A stretch of 64,000 bases of DNA, from positions 806,001 to 870,000 of the forward strand of contig JAGKQI010000103.1 of the NCBI GenBank assembly GCA_018806915.1, written 5' to 3'. Origin of the DNA: Phytophthora colocasiae. Lineage: Eukaryota; Oomycota; Peronosporomycetes; Peronosporales; Peronosporaceae. Below the pieces are notes generated by a model that saw only the letters and a list, made by a program, of their open reading frames with translations, had not been told where the DNA came from and ran no database searches. Every line of letters begins with the position of its first letter. Position 1 is the first letter of the stretch. Both the position numbers and the translations under genes were made by a program. Below are positions 31,222-41,136 of the stretch, piece after piece.

Positions 31222-32603
31222 CTACCTGGGCTTCTCTGCTCCTCGCTTTAAAGGCACACACGCCAGTCGGTCGGGGGGTCGTCGCCTTATTCAAGCCCAG
31301 CAGTCCGCGCGCTGTCTATCACGAACTACACTCGACTCTCCAAGCCCCTACAAAAGCCGGGAAAGAAGGGGCGATTCCGAATGAATAGCACGGGAAACAG
31401 CAGGGCACGACAGGAAAATCGCGTCTCCGTCTCTGGCGGCTGGCTGGTTAAAACTTCTTGGATAACTGCAGCCTCTGTGCTTGACGTAGCTTTGAGGTTT
31501 CCTCGCGTATGGGCTCTCCTAGAGCCTGTCGGGCAAATTGGGCGTGGTGAGCTCGTTCCGCGTAACTGTATATTTAGTGAATGTGCCTTTTCTTCTTGCC
31601 TAGGCTTTCCTTTGTCGCTGCCGATTAAACTTGGTTTCGATAAGGAAGTGAATTTTGACAGGAGGTTGGTACGTTAGGCAGAGTTTCGCCAACGTATCGG
31701 TAATTTTATGTTATGTCGGTTACTGACTCTTTTCCGAATTCTAACTTTTCCACAATTTTTAGCATAAAACACAAGTATCTTTTAAGGATTCGCACTTCAA
31801 CATCATCTCTGAACTAGCTTGCGCCGTGAACTATACTGGCAAGTAGCAACCACTAGTCCGGCCATCTGCAGGAGCTCATAAATGCAGAACGCTGCCAGCC
31901 AAACACACGCGCACGTATCACTGATACATGCTGCATTGGCAGTGCCGATTTGGCACTGAGTCAGAGGCATGTATCAGCTAGATGCAACAACTGGTATTGA
32001 CCAACAGGTCTCATAGGAAACGCCAGCGCGAATGAGAAAGCGTGTGCGGGTCAATCGGTCAGGATCAGAGCTTAATCAATGATCGACGATCATTAACACG
32101 GAGATCGCCTCCGCTAACTGCAGCAAAACGCATGAACTACTGGTCGTTAAAGCCATAAATCGTAGGTTTTGCATCCACCAGCATTCCTTGAGTACTGCAG
32201 CGACGGGTGGTCAGCCTCCTCACTACATGTAGTGCTGTGCTTAATCATCTCTCCTCAACGCGTAAACCGTCCATGAACCTGCTCGCGAACGAGACGCTTG
32301 TTTCCGCACGAAGTTTCCTTGGCATCATCAAGCCGCTGCTACGAACCTCTGCCACTTAGGGGGGGACTTCGTCGGATAAGCTTAGCGCGTGTCATTCAGA
32401 CTGCATGAAGCGGTTGCGTTCTGCAGATGTTGTCGGCAAATGAGTTGCTGGCTGACGTTTTCGAGCTTCCTGTGGTGCCGACGGCGTGACGTCACGAAGC
32501 CAGATACGAAGCTGTAGATCGACACGCAAACTCTCTAGTATCTACTGCATCCTCGATATCCTAATTTCTCACATATTTCCCGTGAACGTTTAGGACATCT
32601 GCA
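31222..32603. other. 1.4-kb intergenic gap upstream of GPCR-PIPK and the YHM2-like carrier
   Basis: Divergent promoter region with no supported gene. The 98-codon frame at 31381 has no motif or splice partner. The gap carries the nested hairpin at 31921-31977, the palindrome AATGATCG-A-CGATCATT at 32079-32095, and the 14-bp perfect palindrome CACTACATGTAGTG near 32221-32234, which includes TACATGTA. Confidence 0.5.
31921..31977. repeat. Nested palindrome (two concentric inverted repeats)
   Basis: Outer arms CTGATACATGC (31921-31931) and GCATGTATCAG (31967-31977) enclose inner arms AGTGCC (31941-31946) and GGCACT (31952-31957) around GATTT. Outer and inner arms are perfect; the segments between do not pair well, giving an internal loop. 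Lies about 700 bp from each flanking gene. Confidence 0.55.
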
Positions 32604-33578
32604 ATGCTATTGAACCAAACGTGTTTTGGCTCGGCTTTCTCCCCCTCACCGACTCAGAGATCTGCGTCATATCTCGATTCGCCGCAGTTCCCCAGTTCGA
32701 TGTCTCCTCCGCCTGCGTCCGGCAAGAAAGTGGGTCCCCGCGACCTGTTCAATGGCGGCCTGCTGCAGTGTCTAGAGGCCGCAACACTCGGCATGCCCTT
32801 CGAGGTCTGGAAAACGCGCATGGGCCGCTACCGCACGGAGTCAACGGCGCAGGCGTTCCGCAACGTGATGCGCGATGGGGGCGGCGTCTCCGCCTTTTGG
32901 GCTGGGACCGGCCCCAAAATGGTCGAGTCCGCGTCCAAGGGAGCCATCCTGCTCTTCTCCAAAGAGGCTATTTCCGACTCGCTGCTGTCTGCAGGTGTGG
33001 GTCAGACTACCACGGGTTTTCTGGCCGGTGCTGGCGGTGGCGTGTGCCAGGTCGTGGTCATGGGCCCCTGCACGTTCCTGGTGACGGGCGCTGTCACGGG
33101 CGACCGCTCCATCACCACTATGCAACGTATCCGCAACGTATACGGCGCTCACGGTTTGAAGGGCTTCTACCCTGGCGGCACTGCCATCGCCTTCCGCCAG
33201 GCCACCAACTGGGCATCTCGCCAGGGCTTCACGGAAATTGTGCGTGGCCAATTCAAGGTGTTGTTCCACGGTGATAAGGATGCCAAGCTTACGGTGGCTC
33301 AAGAGGCTGGTGCTGGTATTGTGGGTGGAGGTCTGGCCTGCTGGAACCATCCTTTCGAGGTGGCGCGCATCCAGATGCAGAGTGCTGCTGACCGCGGCGA
33401 GCCCAAGCAGAACATGGTTCAAGTGTTCCGCACGGTGATCAAGGAGCAGGGCTACGGCGGTCTCTTCAAGGGCATCGTGCCGCGTCTGGGTCTGGGTATC
33501 TGGCAGACGCTTTTTATGGTCACGGGTGCCAAGCTCGTGCGTCAAGCGCTGGAAGACATGGAGGCCAAGAAGAACTAG
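32604..33578 (+). CDS. Mitochondrial carrier, YHM2-like citrate/2-oxoglutarate carrier
   Basis: Single exon, 324 aa; a start at 32700 (MSPPPASGKK) would give 292 aa, closer to carrier size. Three mitochondrial-carrier repeats with six spans are present. Signature 1 is MPFEVWKTRM and signature 3 is HPFEVARIQMQ; the second is degenerate (MGPCTFLVTG), as in yeast Yhm2. Other blocks resemble Yhm2 closely: SASKGAILLFSKEA, RQATNWASRQGFTE, GGGLACWNHPFEV and PRLGLGIWQTLFMV. Yhm2 exchanges citrate for 2-oxoglutarate across the inner membrane and exports reducing power to the cytosol. It is the best match I recognise within the carrier family. It converges on PUS7 with 126 bp between the stops. Confidence 0.85.
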   Translation: MLLNQTCFGSAFSPSPTQRSASYLDSPQFPSSMSPPPASGKKVGPRDLFNGGLLQCLEAATLGMPFEVWKTRMGRYRTESTAQAFRNVMRDGGGVSAFWAGTGPKMVESASKGAILLFSKEAISDSLLSAGVGQTTTGFLAGAGGGVCQVVVMGPCTFLVTGAVTGDRSITTMQRIRNVYGAHGLKGFYPGGTAIAFRQATNWASRQGFTEIVRGQFKVLFHGDKDAKLTVAQEAGAGIVGGGLACWNHPFEVARIQMQSAADRGEPKQNMVQVFRTVIKEQGYGGLFKGIVPRLGLGIWQTLFMVTGAKLVRQALEDMEAKKN

Positions 33579-33704
33579 AATGATACGTTGTCCGTCGTTG
33601 ATGAAGCTTAGCAATGCACCGGAATGTACCGGTACGGCCGGATATAATAAATTGAACGCTGCTTTTGACTGCATGACCGATTGTTTTCATTGGAGAAGTA
33701 GATC

Positions 33705-35964
33705 CTAGATGTCGGAGTGAAGCACTTCTCGCAGGCACATTGTAGCAAAGCACCCGCTATCAAGTGAGAATGAAAGTTGAAGCGAGAGCGCTGTAAAACG
33801 AAGCATAAGTCAGCCAAGCGAAAGCAAAGTGCGAATGGAACGATACGTACAATTGTCTTCTTCTTGCCAAGTCCACTCCAGATCGCGAGGACATGAAACC
33901 AACGGCCTGTAAGCTCCTTTCACTGGTCCAGATTCACATAAGGCTGTCTTCGTGCCGTCTTGCTCCAACATCTAAACAGAATACATAATAAACTGTTAGG
34001 GAACTCCATATATGTTATACAGGGCCTGCAACCAACCTTGATGTAAGCGTCCTTGGTTGCATTGGCTGGGAGTGAAACGTTGGTTCCGGGTAGTGGTAAA
34101 AGCACAAGTGAAAGTGCATCAGCACGCGCACCATTCAACTCACTTGCCTCAGTAGCAGTAACAGCTTTCACTTCTTTAGTACCTTCATCGCCACAGTAAA
34201 TTAAATCGCCTTCCACAACTACAGCTCCATACTGACGCAATCGATACGACGCCACCCTGTTAAAGAGATAACTTTGGTACGCATGCATATACATCACACG
34301 GCGCGGAAATGGCAAGCCTTGGATCACCTGCTCGAAAGAATCTTCTCCATAACGCTTTAACCCCTGAAGAAGTTGTCGTTCGACAGACATTCCCTGTGGC
34401 ATAAGTTTCAGAGCCGCTTCAACATCGCCAGCTTCGAGATAAACCTGTTTTGCTTTTGCAACATCGTCGGAATCTCCTTCCTGAACACCCAATATAAGTT
34501 GTACAGCTTCTTTCCACTTTTCAGCGATAATTTTCTCACCAATATGGTGAGCTCTCACAGTGTTCGTAGGTAGCCCAACGCGCTGGAATCCGAAGTAGTT
34601 TGTAAATCCAATACGCGTAATGCTCTCCAGTGTTGAATCAAGAGACGACCGAATTGTGTTGGTGGTACAACTTGTCTTGGTCGAAAGATTCCGGATCGTA
34701 ATTGAAAACCTGTTTCCACCCGATTTCCCCAGAGATAATGGCGCTTCAACATATTTGAGGTCTCCCACACGTATACTCGTTGTTGCAGCACTTTCATCAC
34801 CATTGATTCTCAATACTCTGTCAGGCGTAACTCCAGTCACCACGACATGCTGATAGGTGATGGCGGTTTTGTCTTTTGTCCCTGCGTATGAAAACGCGGA
34901 AAGCGGGCGATGGAGTTGTCGGGCAAGCTTGTCGAAGCACGCAAAGTGTTCTTGGTTCGTCTACAATGCAAGTGGGTGAATATTGGTGAGGAAACACAGT
35001 TATATCATAACGAGTGTACCTTTTGGAGCACGAATCGAAGATACAATTGAGGTTCTGATCGTTTCCGCTTCTTGTTGGTTTTCGGCATGAAGTACACAAC
35101 CAGTCGCTGCATTCCATTTCGAGTTTCCGTCTTCGTCTTGAAAGAAGACGAATTCTTAGCAATCAAGCGATGCAACGCAGATCGAGCTTCCTTTGTGTCG
35201 TCATGCTTCAGCTCAACTCCTGAACGCCGACGCACACACACACAAATGTCATCACCAGCTCAGGCAAAATAGGCACTTCTCACCTACCTTTTGATGCTTC
35301 AATGTCATTCGCCCCCTTTCGAAGGAACGTAAGTAAACACTCGCAATTCTCCTGTGTCATGCCTCCATCCGTAAACTTCTTGTATACCGGATCCAGCAAC
35401 ACTTGGATTTGTTGGACTTCGTTCTGCTCGTCTGATTCTGCTTTTTGTATCTTGGTATCCAATCCTGGATAACAGCTCTGGATGCAAACTTGGAGGTAAA
35501 CACGGTCACGAAACTCAGTAGGTGACTGGAGGAAGCACTCCTGCACTTGGCGATTCGCCACTCCCTCGATGTTTCCAAAATCTTCCGGTGTAATTAGCTT
35601 CTTCAATGCTGCAGTCCAGTCTGGCGGGTCATCAAACACGAATCGCTGCTTCTTCTCTTTCTGTTCCACCTCGATTTTCTTCACAATAGCATCGCGCTCA
35701 CTCTCTGTAGGCAAACGTTCGCTCTCATCGCTGAAGCTCACTACTTCACCACCAGCACTGATCTCGCGCACCACAAAGTCCTCCGGTCTGGTAATACAAT
35801 GAAATTAGAAGGTAGTGTCAGAGCTGTACTTAAGCCTTTACCATTGCAATTGCACCGTACTTTGTTTTGATGCATCCGTGCACAACCAGACGCCCCTCAT
35901 GGTTGCCCAAAAACTCCTCAATGCCTACCACAGTGCCGTCCAAGGCACTCGACTGGAGTTCCAT
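33705..35964 (-). CDS. PUS7: tRNA/mRNA pseudouridine synthase PUS7 (TruD family)
   Basis: About seven exons, roughly 700 aa, start ATG 35964 and stop 33705. TruD enzymes convert uridine to pseudouridine in tRNA and other RNAs. The N-terminal exon (GIEEFLGNHEGRLVVHG ... KTKY) splices to DPEDFVVREIS, matching the conserved start of the domain. The catalytic aspartate lies in FSYAGTKDKTAITYQ. Further motifs: GFTNYFGFQRVGLP, MYMHAYQSYLFNRVASYRL, GAYRPLVSCPRDLEW and the C-terminal SLQLSFSLDSGCFATMCLRE, which confirms the last two introns. The intron near 35220-35270 contains a GT microsatellite. The gene is divergent from the bestrophin-like gene with 108 bp between start codons. Confidence 0.93.
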
Positions 35965-36072
35965 GACGGACCACTACTTCACTCAAAGTGGATACAGTCA
36001 CTCAGTTGAATCAGCCAAATGTCACTCATTTGAAGGAGTGGAGACTAACGTTACATCAGCGAAGAGCTCAAC

Positions 36073-37182
36073 ATGCCCGAAGGCAATTACGTGCAGTACG
36101 GCACCAACACTCAGTATCAGCTGGACGTCGGTTACTCTAGTCGGCATGAAGGCGGCAGTGACGATGGAACGACAGTGGGTGGGGCGCTGCGTCAGACAAG
36201 CGAGGGGTTCCGCGACACGATACTTGACCTGTATGCTGCCTCAAAAGTATTCGGCATCCACCTCATCACATTCGAAGGGCTATTCGTAGTGCTGTTCTCG
36301 GTGGTCACCACATCATTATATTATTTTCTGGGCAAGAGTAGCACGGGTCCAAGTTTTGGCGCCAATATCTCGTGGACGATCGTTTCCTTTGCAGTCGTGT
36401 CGCCAATGATCATGCAGATCAGACAGGCGTTCACTCGAAGAGAGCAAGCCCTGGACATCATTGCAGAGTCCAAGTCCTTGCTTGTCAATATTTTGCTGGC
36501 AAATGCACTGTGGAATTGGGGAGACAACGGACGGAAGAAGCTGCCTCAGGATCATGTCCAGAAGACCAAGACCCTGTTGGAAGCACTGCTGCACGACACG
36601 ATGTCGTTGTTGGTCATGCCTACTTTGACACGCGGACGGCACCGTTTCACCTCGCACGGTAGGAAACTTGCATCCCAATTTGTTTCGCCTGTGAATCACT
36701 TGCAGCTACAGATCGTGAACACGATTCGTCAACTACATGACCAAGTGGAAGTCTTGAAATCCTGCGGTATGCCAGCAAATGAAGCTTCGCGGATTAACCA
36801 GTATCACTGGCTACTGCAGGCTCGTATTGAGAAGCTTCAGAACATCAAATTCTATCGGACACCCCAAGCCACTCGATCGTTTACTCGACTCTTCATTCTT
36901 GTGCTGCCACTGTTCTACGGACCGTACTACGTCTACATTGCCCGTGGGAACGAGTACCAAGCGACGAATTTTGCCTTCTGCTTGCTGCTCAGTGTGTCGA
37001 CAAGCTTGTTGATGACTGGTATCTTCAACGTTGAAAGGACAATGGAGGACCCATTTGCAGGAGGTGGTATGGATGGTGTTCAAATTCACGAAGTATTCCA
37101 GCTTACACAGCAAATGCTGGACGAATGTTACAATGAGAAGACTCAACGCAACGAGCAAGCTACGATTGAAGAACGAGCATAA
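36073..37182 (+). CDS. Bestrophin-like multipass membrane protein
   Basis: Single exon, 369 aa, no signal peptide. Hydrophobic spans occur at about residues 68-92 (FEGLFVVLFSVVTTSLYYFL), 98-118 (WTIVSFAVVSPMIM), 276-296 (FTRLFILVLPLFYGPYYVYIA) and 302-322 (FAFCLLLSVSTSLLMTGIF). The segments YRTPQATRSFTRLFIL and EDPFAGGGMDGVQIHE recall bestrophin/UPF0187 anion-channel proteins, where an E(N/D)PF...D motif follows the last span. The match is by impression only, and the central 100 residues are not obviously bestrophin. It could instead be an oomycete-specific membrane protein. The start at 36073 follows closely on the divergent PUS7 promoter. Confidence 0.6.
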   Translation: MPEGNYVQYGTNTQYQLDVGYSSRHEGGSDDGTTVGGALRQTSEGFRDTILDLYAASKVFGIHLITFEGLFVVLFSVVTTSLYYFLGKSSTGPSFGANISWTIVSFAVVSPMIMQIRQAFTRREQALDIIAESKSLLVNILLANALWNWGDNGRKKLPQDHVQKTKTLLEALLHDTMSLLVMPTLTRGRHRFTSHGRKLASQFVSPVNHLQLQIVNTIRQLHDQVEVLKSCGMPANEASRINQYHWLLQARIEKLQNIKFYRTPQATRSFTRLFILVLPLFYGPYYVYIARGNEYQATNFAFCLLLSVSTSLLMTGIFNVERTMEDPFAGGGMDGVQIHEVFQLTQQMLDECYNEKTQRNEQATIEERA

Positions 37183-37230
37183 ATGTAGATGTTACGGCAA
37201 TTTTGGTAAACAGCGGTGAACTACGGTACA

Positions 37231-38286
37231 CTACAATAGTGACAAGGCTTGTGTGGCTTCATCCAGAGCGAATTGATCGAGGATTTTGATCGCGTCTGGG
37301 AGTTTCAGGCGTTCAGAGGGGTCGAACGCACATAAGTGCTTCACAAAGGCCCAGTGGTCATCATTTTCCACGCTGACAGGTCGAGGCAGCACTTGAGATA
37401 TCGTCATTCCCATTCCGGGCTTTGATGCCGCTCTCTTGGCCTTCTTTAGACAGTACTTGACTGCTGCGTCGGGCAGCGATCCCCACGGCGATCCACCTCG
37501 TAAAGCTTCGACAACACACATGCCAAATGCATAAACATCGGATTCGAACGTAGCTGCACTGCAATTCGTTCCGAACAGCTCGGGTGCTTTCCATTGAAAT
37601 GCACCGATCGCTTCACAAGGATCACTGCAGCCTTGGATTGAACTTAGCCCAAAATCTGTTAGCTTGGCGACGCCGGACTGGCTGACTAAAATGTTGTTGC
37701 CCTTGAGATCCCCATGGACGATACCTCGTTGGTGCAGGTACACTAGTCCCAATGCTGCGTCACGAAGCGTTCGCCACACCGGAGGAGATTTACCTGCTTG
37801 CCTCTCGTTAAACAAATAGTCCCGCAGACTACCATTCTCAGCCTTCTCACAAATGAAGAGCCCTGGTTTGTCTGATTGTTCGCTGAGTGACATGCAGGCA
37901 CCAAACAACTGGATAACATGGGGGTGGTGAAGCTTTTTCCAAATTGCAGCCTCTCGTAGGAATTCACGACGCGTTTTACTGGATACCAAGTCGATAAGCT
38001 TGATGACAACACGAGAACCGAGCCACGTGCCGTGGTAGATCTTGCCGAACCCGCCGACGCGGAACGGTGAGTCCATCATTTGAATTTCTTGTCGAGGAAT
38101 CAACCAGTCTTCAGTTAGCATTGCGCATAAGTCGTTCGTTGTGGATCGACGGGAAGATTGAACTTGTACTCTCCACCTAGTTCTAGCCGTTCGGCCAGGA
38201 GTTCTTGATCGTCTTCGCGAGCGCTTGTCTTTCTTCAAGCCTGCTCGCGCGAGCAGACGACCGAAGCGAGTGTTGAATAGATGCAT
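37231..38286 (-). CDS. Tyrosine-kinase-like (TKL) Ser/Thr protein kinase
   Basis: Single exon, 351 aa. A very basic N-terminal region (KKDKRSRRRSRTPGRTARTR) precedes one protein kinase domain starting near residue 72. Motifs: glycine loop VGGFGKIYHGTW, ATP lysine in SRVVIKLID, catalytic loop IVHGDLKGNNILVS, DFG in KLTDFGLSS and APE in QWKAPELFG. HGDLKxxN is a common TKL variant of HRDLKxxN, and TKL kinases are greatly expanded in oomycetes. All catalytic residues are present, so the enzyme should be active. No receptor or membrane segment is attached, unlike many oomycete TKLs. Stop 48 bp from the convergent bestrophin-like gene. Confidence 0.9.
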   Translation of the reverse strand: MHLFNTRFGRLLARAGLKKDKRSRRRSRTPGRTARTRWRVQVQSSRRSTTNDLCAMLTEDWLIPRQEIQMMDSPFRVGGFGKIYHGTWLGSRVVIKLIDLVSSKTRREFLREAAIWKKLHHPHVIQLFGACMSLSEQSDKPGLFICEKAENGSLRDYLFNERQAGKSPPVWRTLRDAALGLVYLHQRGIVHGDLKGNNILVSQSGVAKLTDFGLSSIQGCSDPCEAIGAFQWKAPELFGTNCSAATFESDVYAFGMCVVEALRGGSPWGSLPDAAVKYCLKKAKRAASKPGMGMTISQVLPRPVSVENDDHWAFVKHLCAFDPSERLKLPDAIKILDQFALDEATQALSLL

Positions 38287-38526
38287 GTTTCATGTGTGCC
38301 TTGGCTGGCAAAATGCAGAATGAAGTCTTCTGCTTCACTTCTCTTAAGAGGATGAAATATTGCGCCATGTACATGTAGCCATTGTCTGCTGAGAAAAGAG
38401 CAGGTAAGTTGCACCCAAGGGGTTAATGCAATGCTGATCACTTCAACGAAACCATCATTCACGACGTGAACTGGGTGCCGGTAGAAGTGCTGTTGAACAT
38501 TACCTGGTCGTGGGAACAAAATTTTG

Positions 38527-39751
38527 TCAAAACGATAATGGTTCTTCGTCGTCATCATCGTGTGCGAACCACGGGTGGCTAAGGCATTCTGCAATAGCAA
38601 TCCGCTGGTTTGGGTCCTTCTCTAGCAGTCGAAGCAGCAAGTCCTGGCCCTCGGGACTGACTGGAATCTCTCGGCGAGACTCATCAGGCAGCACGATCTC
38701 AGCGCAGATGATCTCGTCGAATAGTTCCCGGGTGCTCTCTGAGCTAAAAGGAAGTCTACCGAACAGGAAAATGAAGAACACGACGCCCACAGCCCAAATA
38801 TCTACCTTGAACGGGTCGTACGGCTCACCAGAGCAGCACTCTGGCGCTAGGAATTGATAGGTCCCTACCGTGTCCGACAGTAGCGTCGGCTCATCGCCGT
38901 CGTTGCTTGTTCTGCTAAAGTCCTTCGCGCAACCAAGGTCGGTGATGTGGCAGCGCCCAGAGTCATTGAGCAAAATATTGTCTGGCTAAAAGCAGCAAAG
39001 TTAGTGGTTTCAAGACAATGAAAAACGATACAGTAGACGCAAGGCCACTCACCTTGAGGTCACGATGGCAAATTTTCCGTTGATGCAAATATTGCAGAGC
39101 AAACAGGATGTCGGACAGATAGTTCCGTGCAAGCTCCTCTGGCAATACACTACTCGTGATACAACTGAAAAAGTCCTTTGTTTCGGGCCGATAAACCATG
39201 CATGGACCGCACGCCATGTACTCCAGCACCATGTAGAGCTTGTCGCTGTCGTCGGCCTCGATGACTTCAAACAACAGCACAATGTTACGATGGTAGAGCG
39301 AGCGCATAATCTCGATCTCGTCATACACACGGTCCAGCGCCGTCACCGCTCGCATTCTCAATGGCACTGCATCTTCCCTAGAAGCGTCTTCTCCTTCAAC
39401 CTGCTTCGCCGGCTCAGCGCAGTAGTCCTTAAGTCGCCGCAGCATCTTCTTCGAGAAAATCTTCATTGCAAATTGCCGCACTTTAGGTGGCGCAAATGCT
39501 GGAGGAGGGAACGCGTCAATTGCAGCAGTATCATCTCCATTGGCAGCAGCAGGTACAGGATTCGCGACCACAGCTCTGTTATCATTCACAATTCCTCCGT
39601 TCGCGAGTCTTTCGCAGAGCTTCACCTTGCCAAAACGGCCCTGTCCTAGTGTCTGCAGTAAGCGGTAGTTGTTCACGAACTTGTCTCCCGTCTCGGTCTT
39701 CTGCTTCACGACGCTGTGTGTCTCCGCGATGTTCCAGCGCCCGTCGCTCAT
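38527..39751 (-). CDS. CaMKK/LKB1-like Ser/Thr protein kinase with DLG motif
   Basis: Two exons (39751-39053 and 38985-38527), phase 0, 385 aa. The intron splits the catalytic loop exactly at HRDLK|PDN. Motifs: LGQGRFGKVKLCE, the ATP lysine in QFAMKIFSKK, KICHRDLKPDNILL, TDLGCAKDF, APECCSGEPYDPFKVDIWAVG and the C-terminal helix EKDPNQRIAIAECLSHPWF. The layout, with a long insert after the ATP lysine and a PDPFKVDIWA-type segment, fits the CaMKK/LKB1/GRIK group that phosphorylates AMPK-type kinases. The magnesium-binding motif is DLG rather than DFG, as in LKB1. It ends with an acidic tail. The start lies 104 bp from a divergent gene. Confidence 0.85.
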
Positions 39752-39820
39752 ATTCGTCTCCGAAACTCTTCAAACGTAATAATCAACTTATGATCTAACA
39801 AAAGTTTTCCCGCGTAAATT

Positions 39821-39837
39821 TCATTGTCAAATTTGAA
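39821..39837 (+). promoter_or_regulatory. Inr/FPR-like core promoter in a 104-bp divergent gap
   Basis: TCATTGTCAAATTTGAA resembles the oomycete initiator (TCATT) fused to an FPR (CAAATTT). It ends 18 bp before the ATG at 39856. The whole gap between this gene and the divergent kinase is only 104 bp, so both core promoters must fit inside it. Confidence 0.45.
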
Positions 39838-39855
39838 AAAGTTCGAGTGGAAGTG

Positions 39856-41060
39856 ATGTCGCTCAAGAACCTTAAGCCGATCACCATTAAGCGCAACCCG
39901 TCGCTGTCTGACGGCTACCAGCTCTTCCCTATCGCTGACAAGTGGGCAGAGTTGCTTCCAGAGCGTGTCCCGTTGCAATTCTCGCTCTTCCGGTGAGTTA
40001 CGAGCACTAAAAGTTGATATATCCATCCATTAAACTTTTTTTTCTTGCACAGCTACTTGGGTTTTTATGTGGCCTGTACCAAGAACGGCAAGTCAACCGT
40101 CGTCAAGTCCCGTGCAGTTGCAGCGTTACGTGTGACGATTCAGAATGAGGACAAGGTGGTGTTCAATGAACGCGTGGGCACAGCCTTCCCCAATGGCGTC
40201 TACTACGTACAGGACATCCGTTTGGAAAACGCTGGCGTTCACACGGTGTGTGTGACGGTAGAGGGAGGACTAGCCGATGATCTGGCGCCGCTTGTACTTA
40301 AAACGCAGGTGTTCGAATTCATGGAGCTGCACGAATGCCCCGACCTGGAGAAAGGGGCGTACCAGCCACTGCGAGAGTTCGTGCTCAACTGTATCAAAAA
40401 TGGGTTTCGTGAGCAGCTACGCGACGACTCGTTCCTTGAGACCTATATCCGCACAAAGAAGCATTTGCTACGTAACATGGATGCAAGGGTACGTGGTGGT
40501 AGAGGATGAAATTGTTGTACGGTGTTCTGATAAATCATTTCGCTTTTAGTGGTGGCTGAGGGCGTTCGTCGAGCACACTTTGGACCGTGAGGAACGCCAA
40601 CGACTCCTGCAGATTAATGCTACGGTTCGTGGCTGATGCGATGTCTGCATTGGTACTGTCAAGGATTTATTGCTTTCTTGTTTTTAATTACTGTAGGAGA
40701 ACTCTTGTCGGACTTCACACAAACGCAAGCAGGATCACCCGAGTGAGTCTTGCACTGAGTTTGTTGTTGATGTCGCTGGATCCTAATTTCTGATTCCATG
40801 TAGGCCGCACGGCAGACAAAAAGGAGCACAGCAACCTGTTTGCTCGACGGAAACGAGACTGGAAGCGTGTACGCGCAGGCGATGTGCGGATGTTCACGAT
40901 GGAGCCACTGCATGGTAAGGAAGTCTGTATGTAGAAGTGTATCCGAAAGGCATTATGGCTGATGTGCGTGCTTCTATTTGTCTTGTCAGCGGGGGCAACC
41001 ACTACGGTGTACAGCAGCAAAGAGATGTTCCGCCAGCTAAGTATCTACGCACAAGTCTAG
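39856..41060 (+). CDS. Unrecognised six-exon protein
   Basis: Exons 39856-39992, 40053-40488, 40550-40624, 40697-40742, 40804-40914 and 40990-41060, all in phase, 291 aa. Each intron has clear borders (for example GTGAGT...CAG and GTACGT...TAG). The N-terminal two thirds look like a compact mixed alpha/beta domain (YLGFYVACTKNGKSTVVKSR, GVYYVQDIRLENAGVHTVCV). A tryptophan pair (RWWLRAFVEHTLDREERQRL) is followed by a very basic segment (SHKRKQDHPSRTADKKEHSN ... RRKRDWKRVR), which suggests nucleic-acid binding or nuclear import. I recognise no family. Frame conservation over five introns argues strongly that the gene is real. Confidence 0.65.
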
Positions 41061-41136
41061 CTGAGCCCCTCGCTATTTCAGCGAGTACTCTAGTGTACGT
41101 TTACATGCTAATGTCGTAATGCACTCACTTGTCGGA

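Noticed and set aside
32841..33674. Minus-strand open frame of 277 codons opposite the mitochondrial carrier
   Set aside because: Antisense frame of a GC-biased carrier gene; product has no coherent features.
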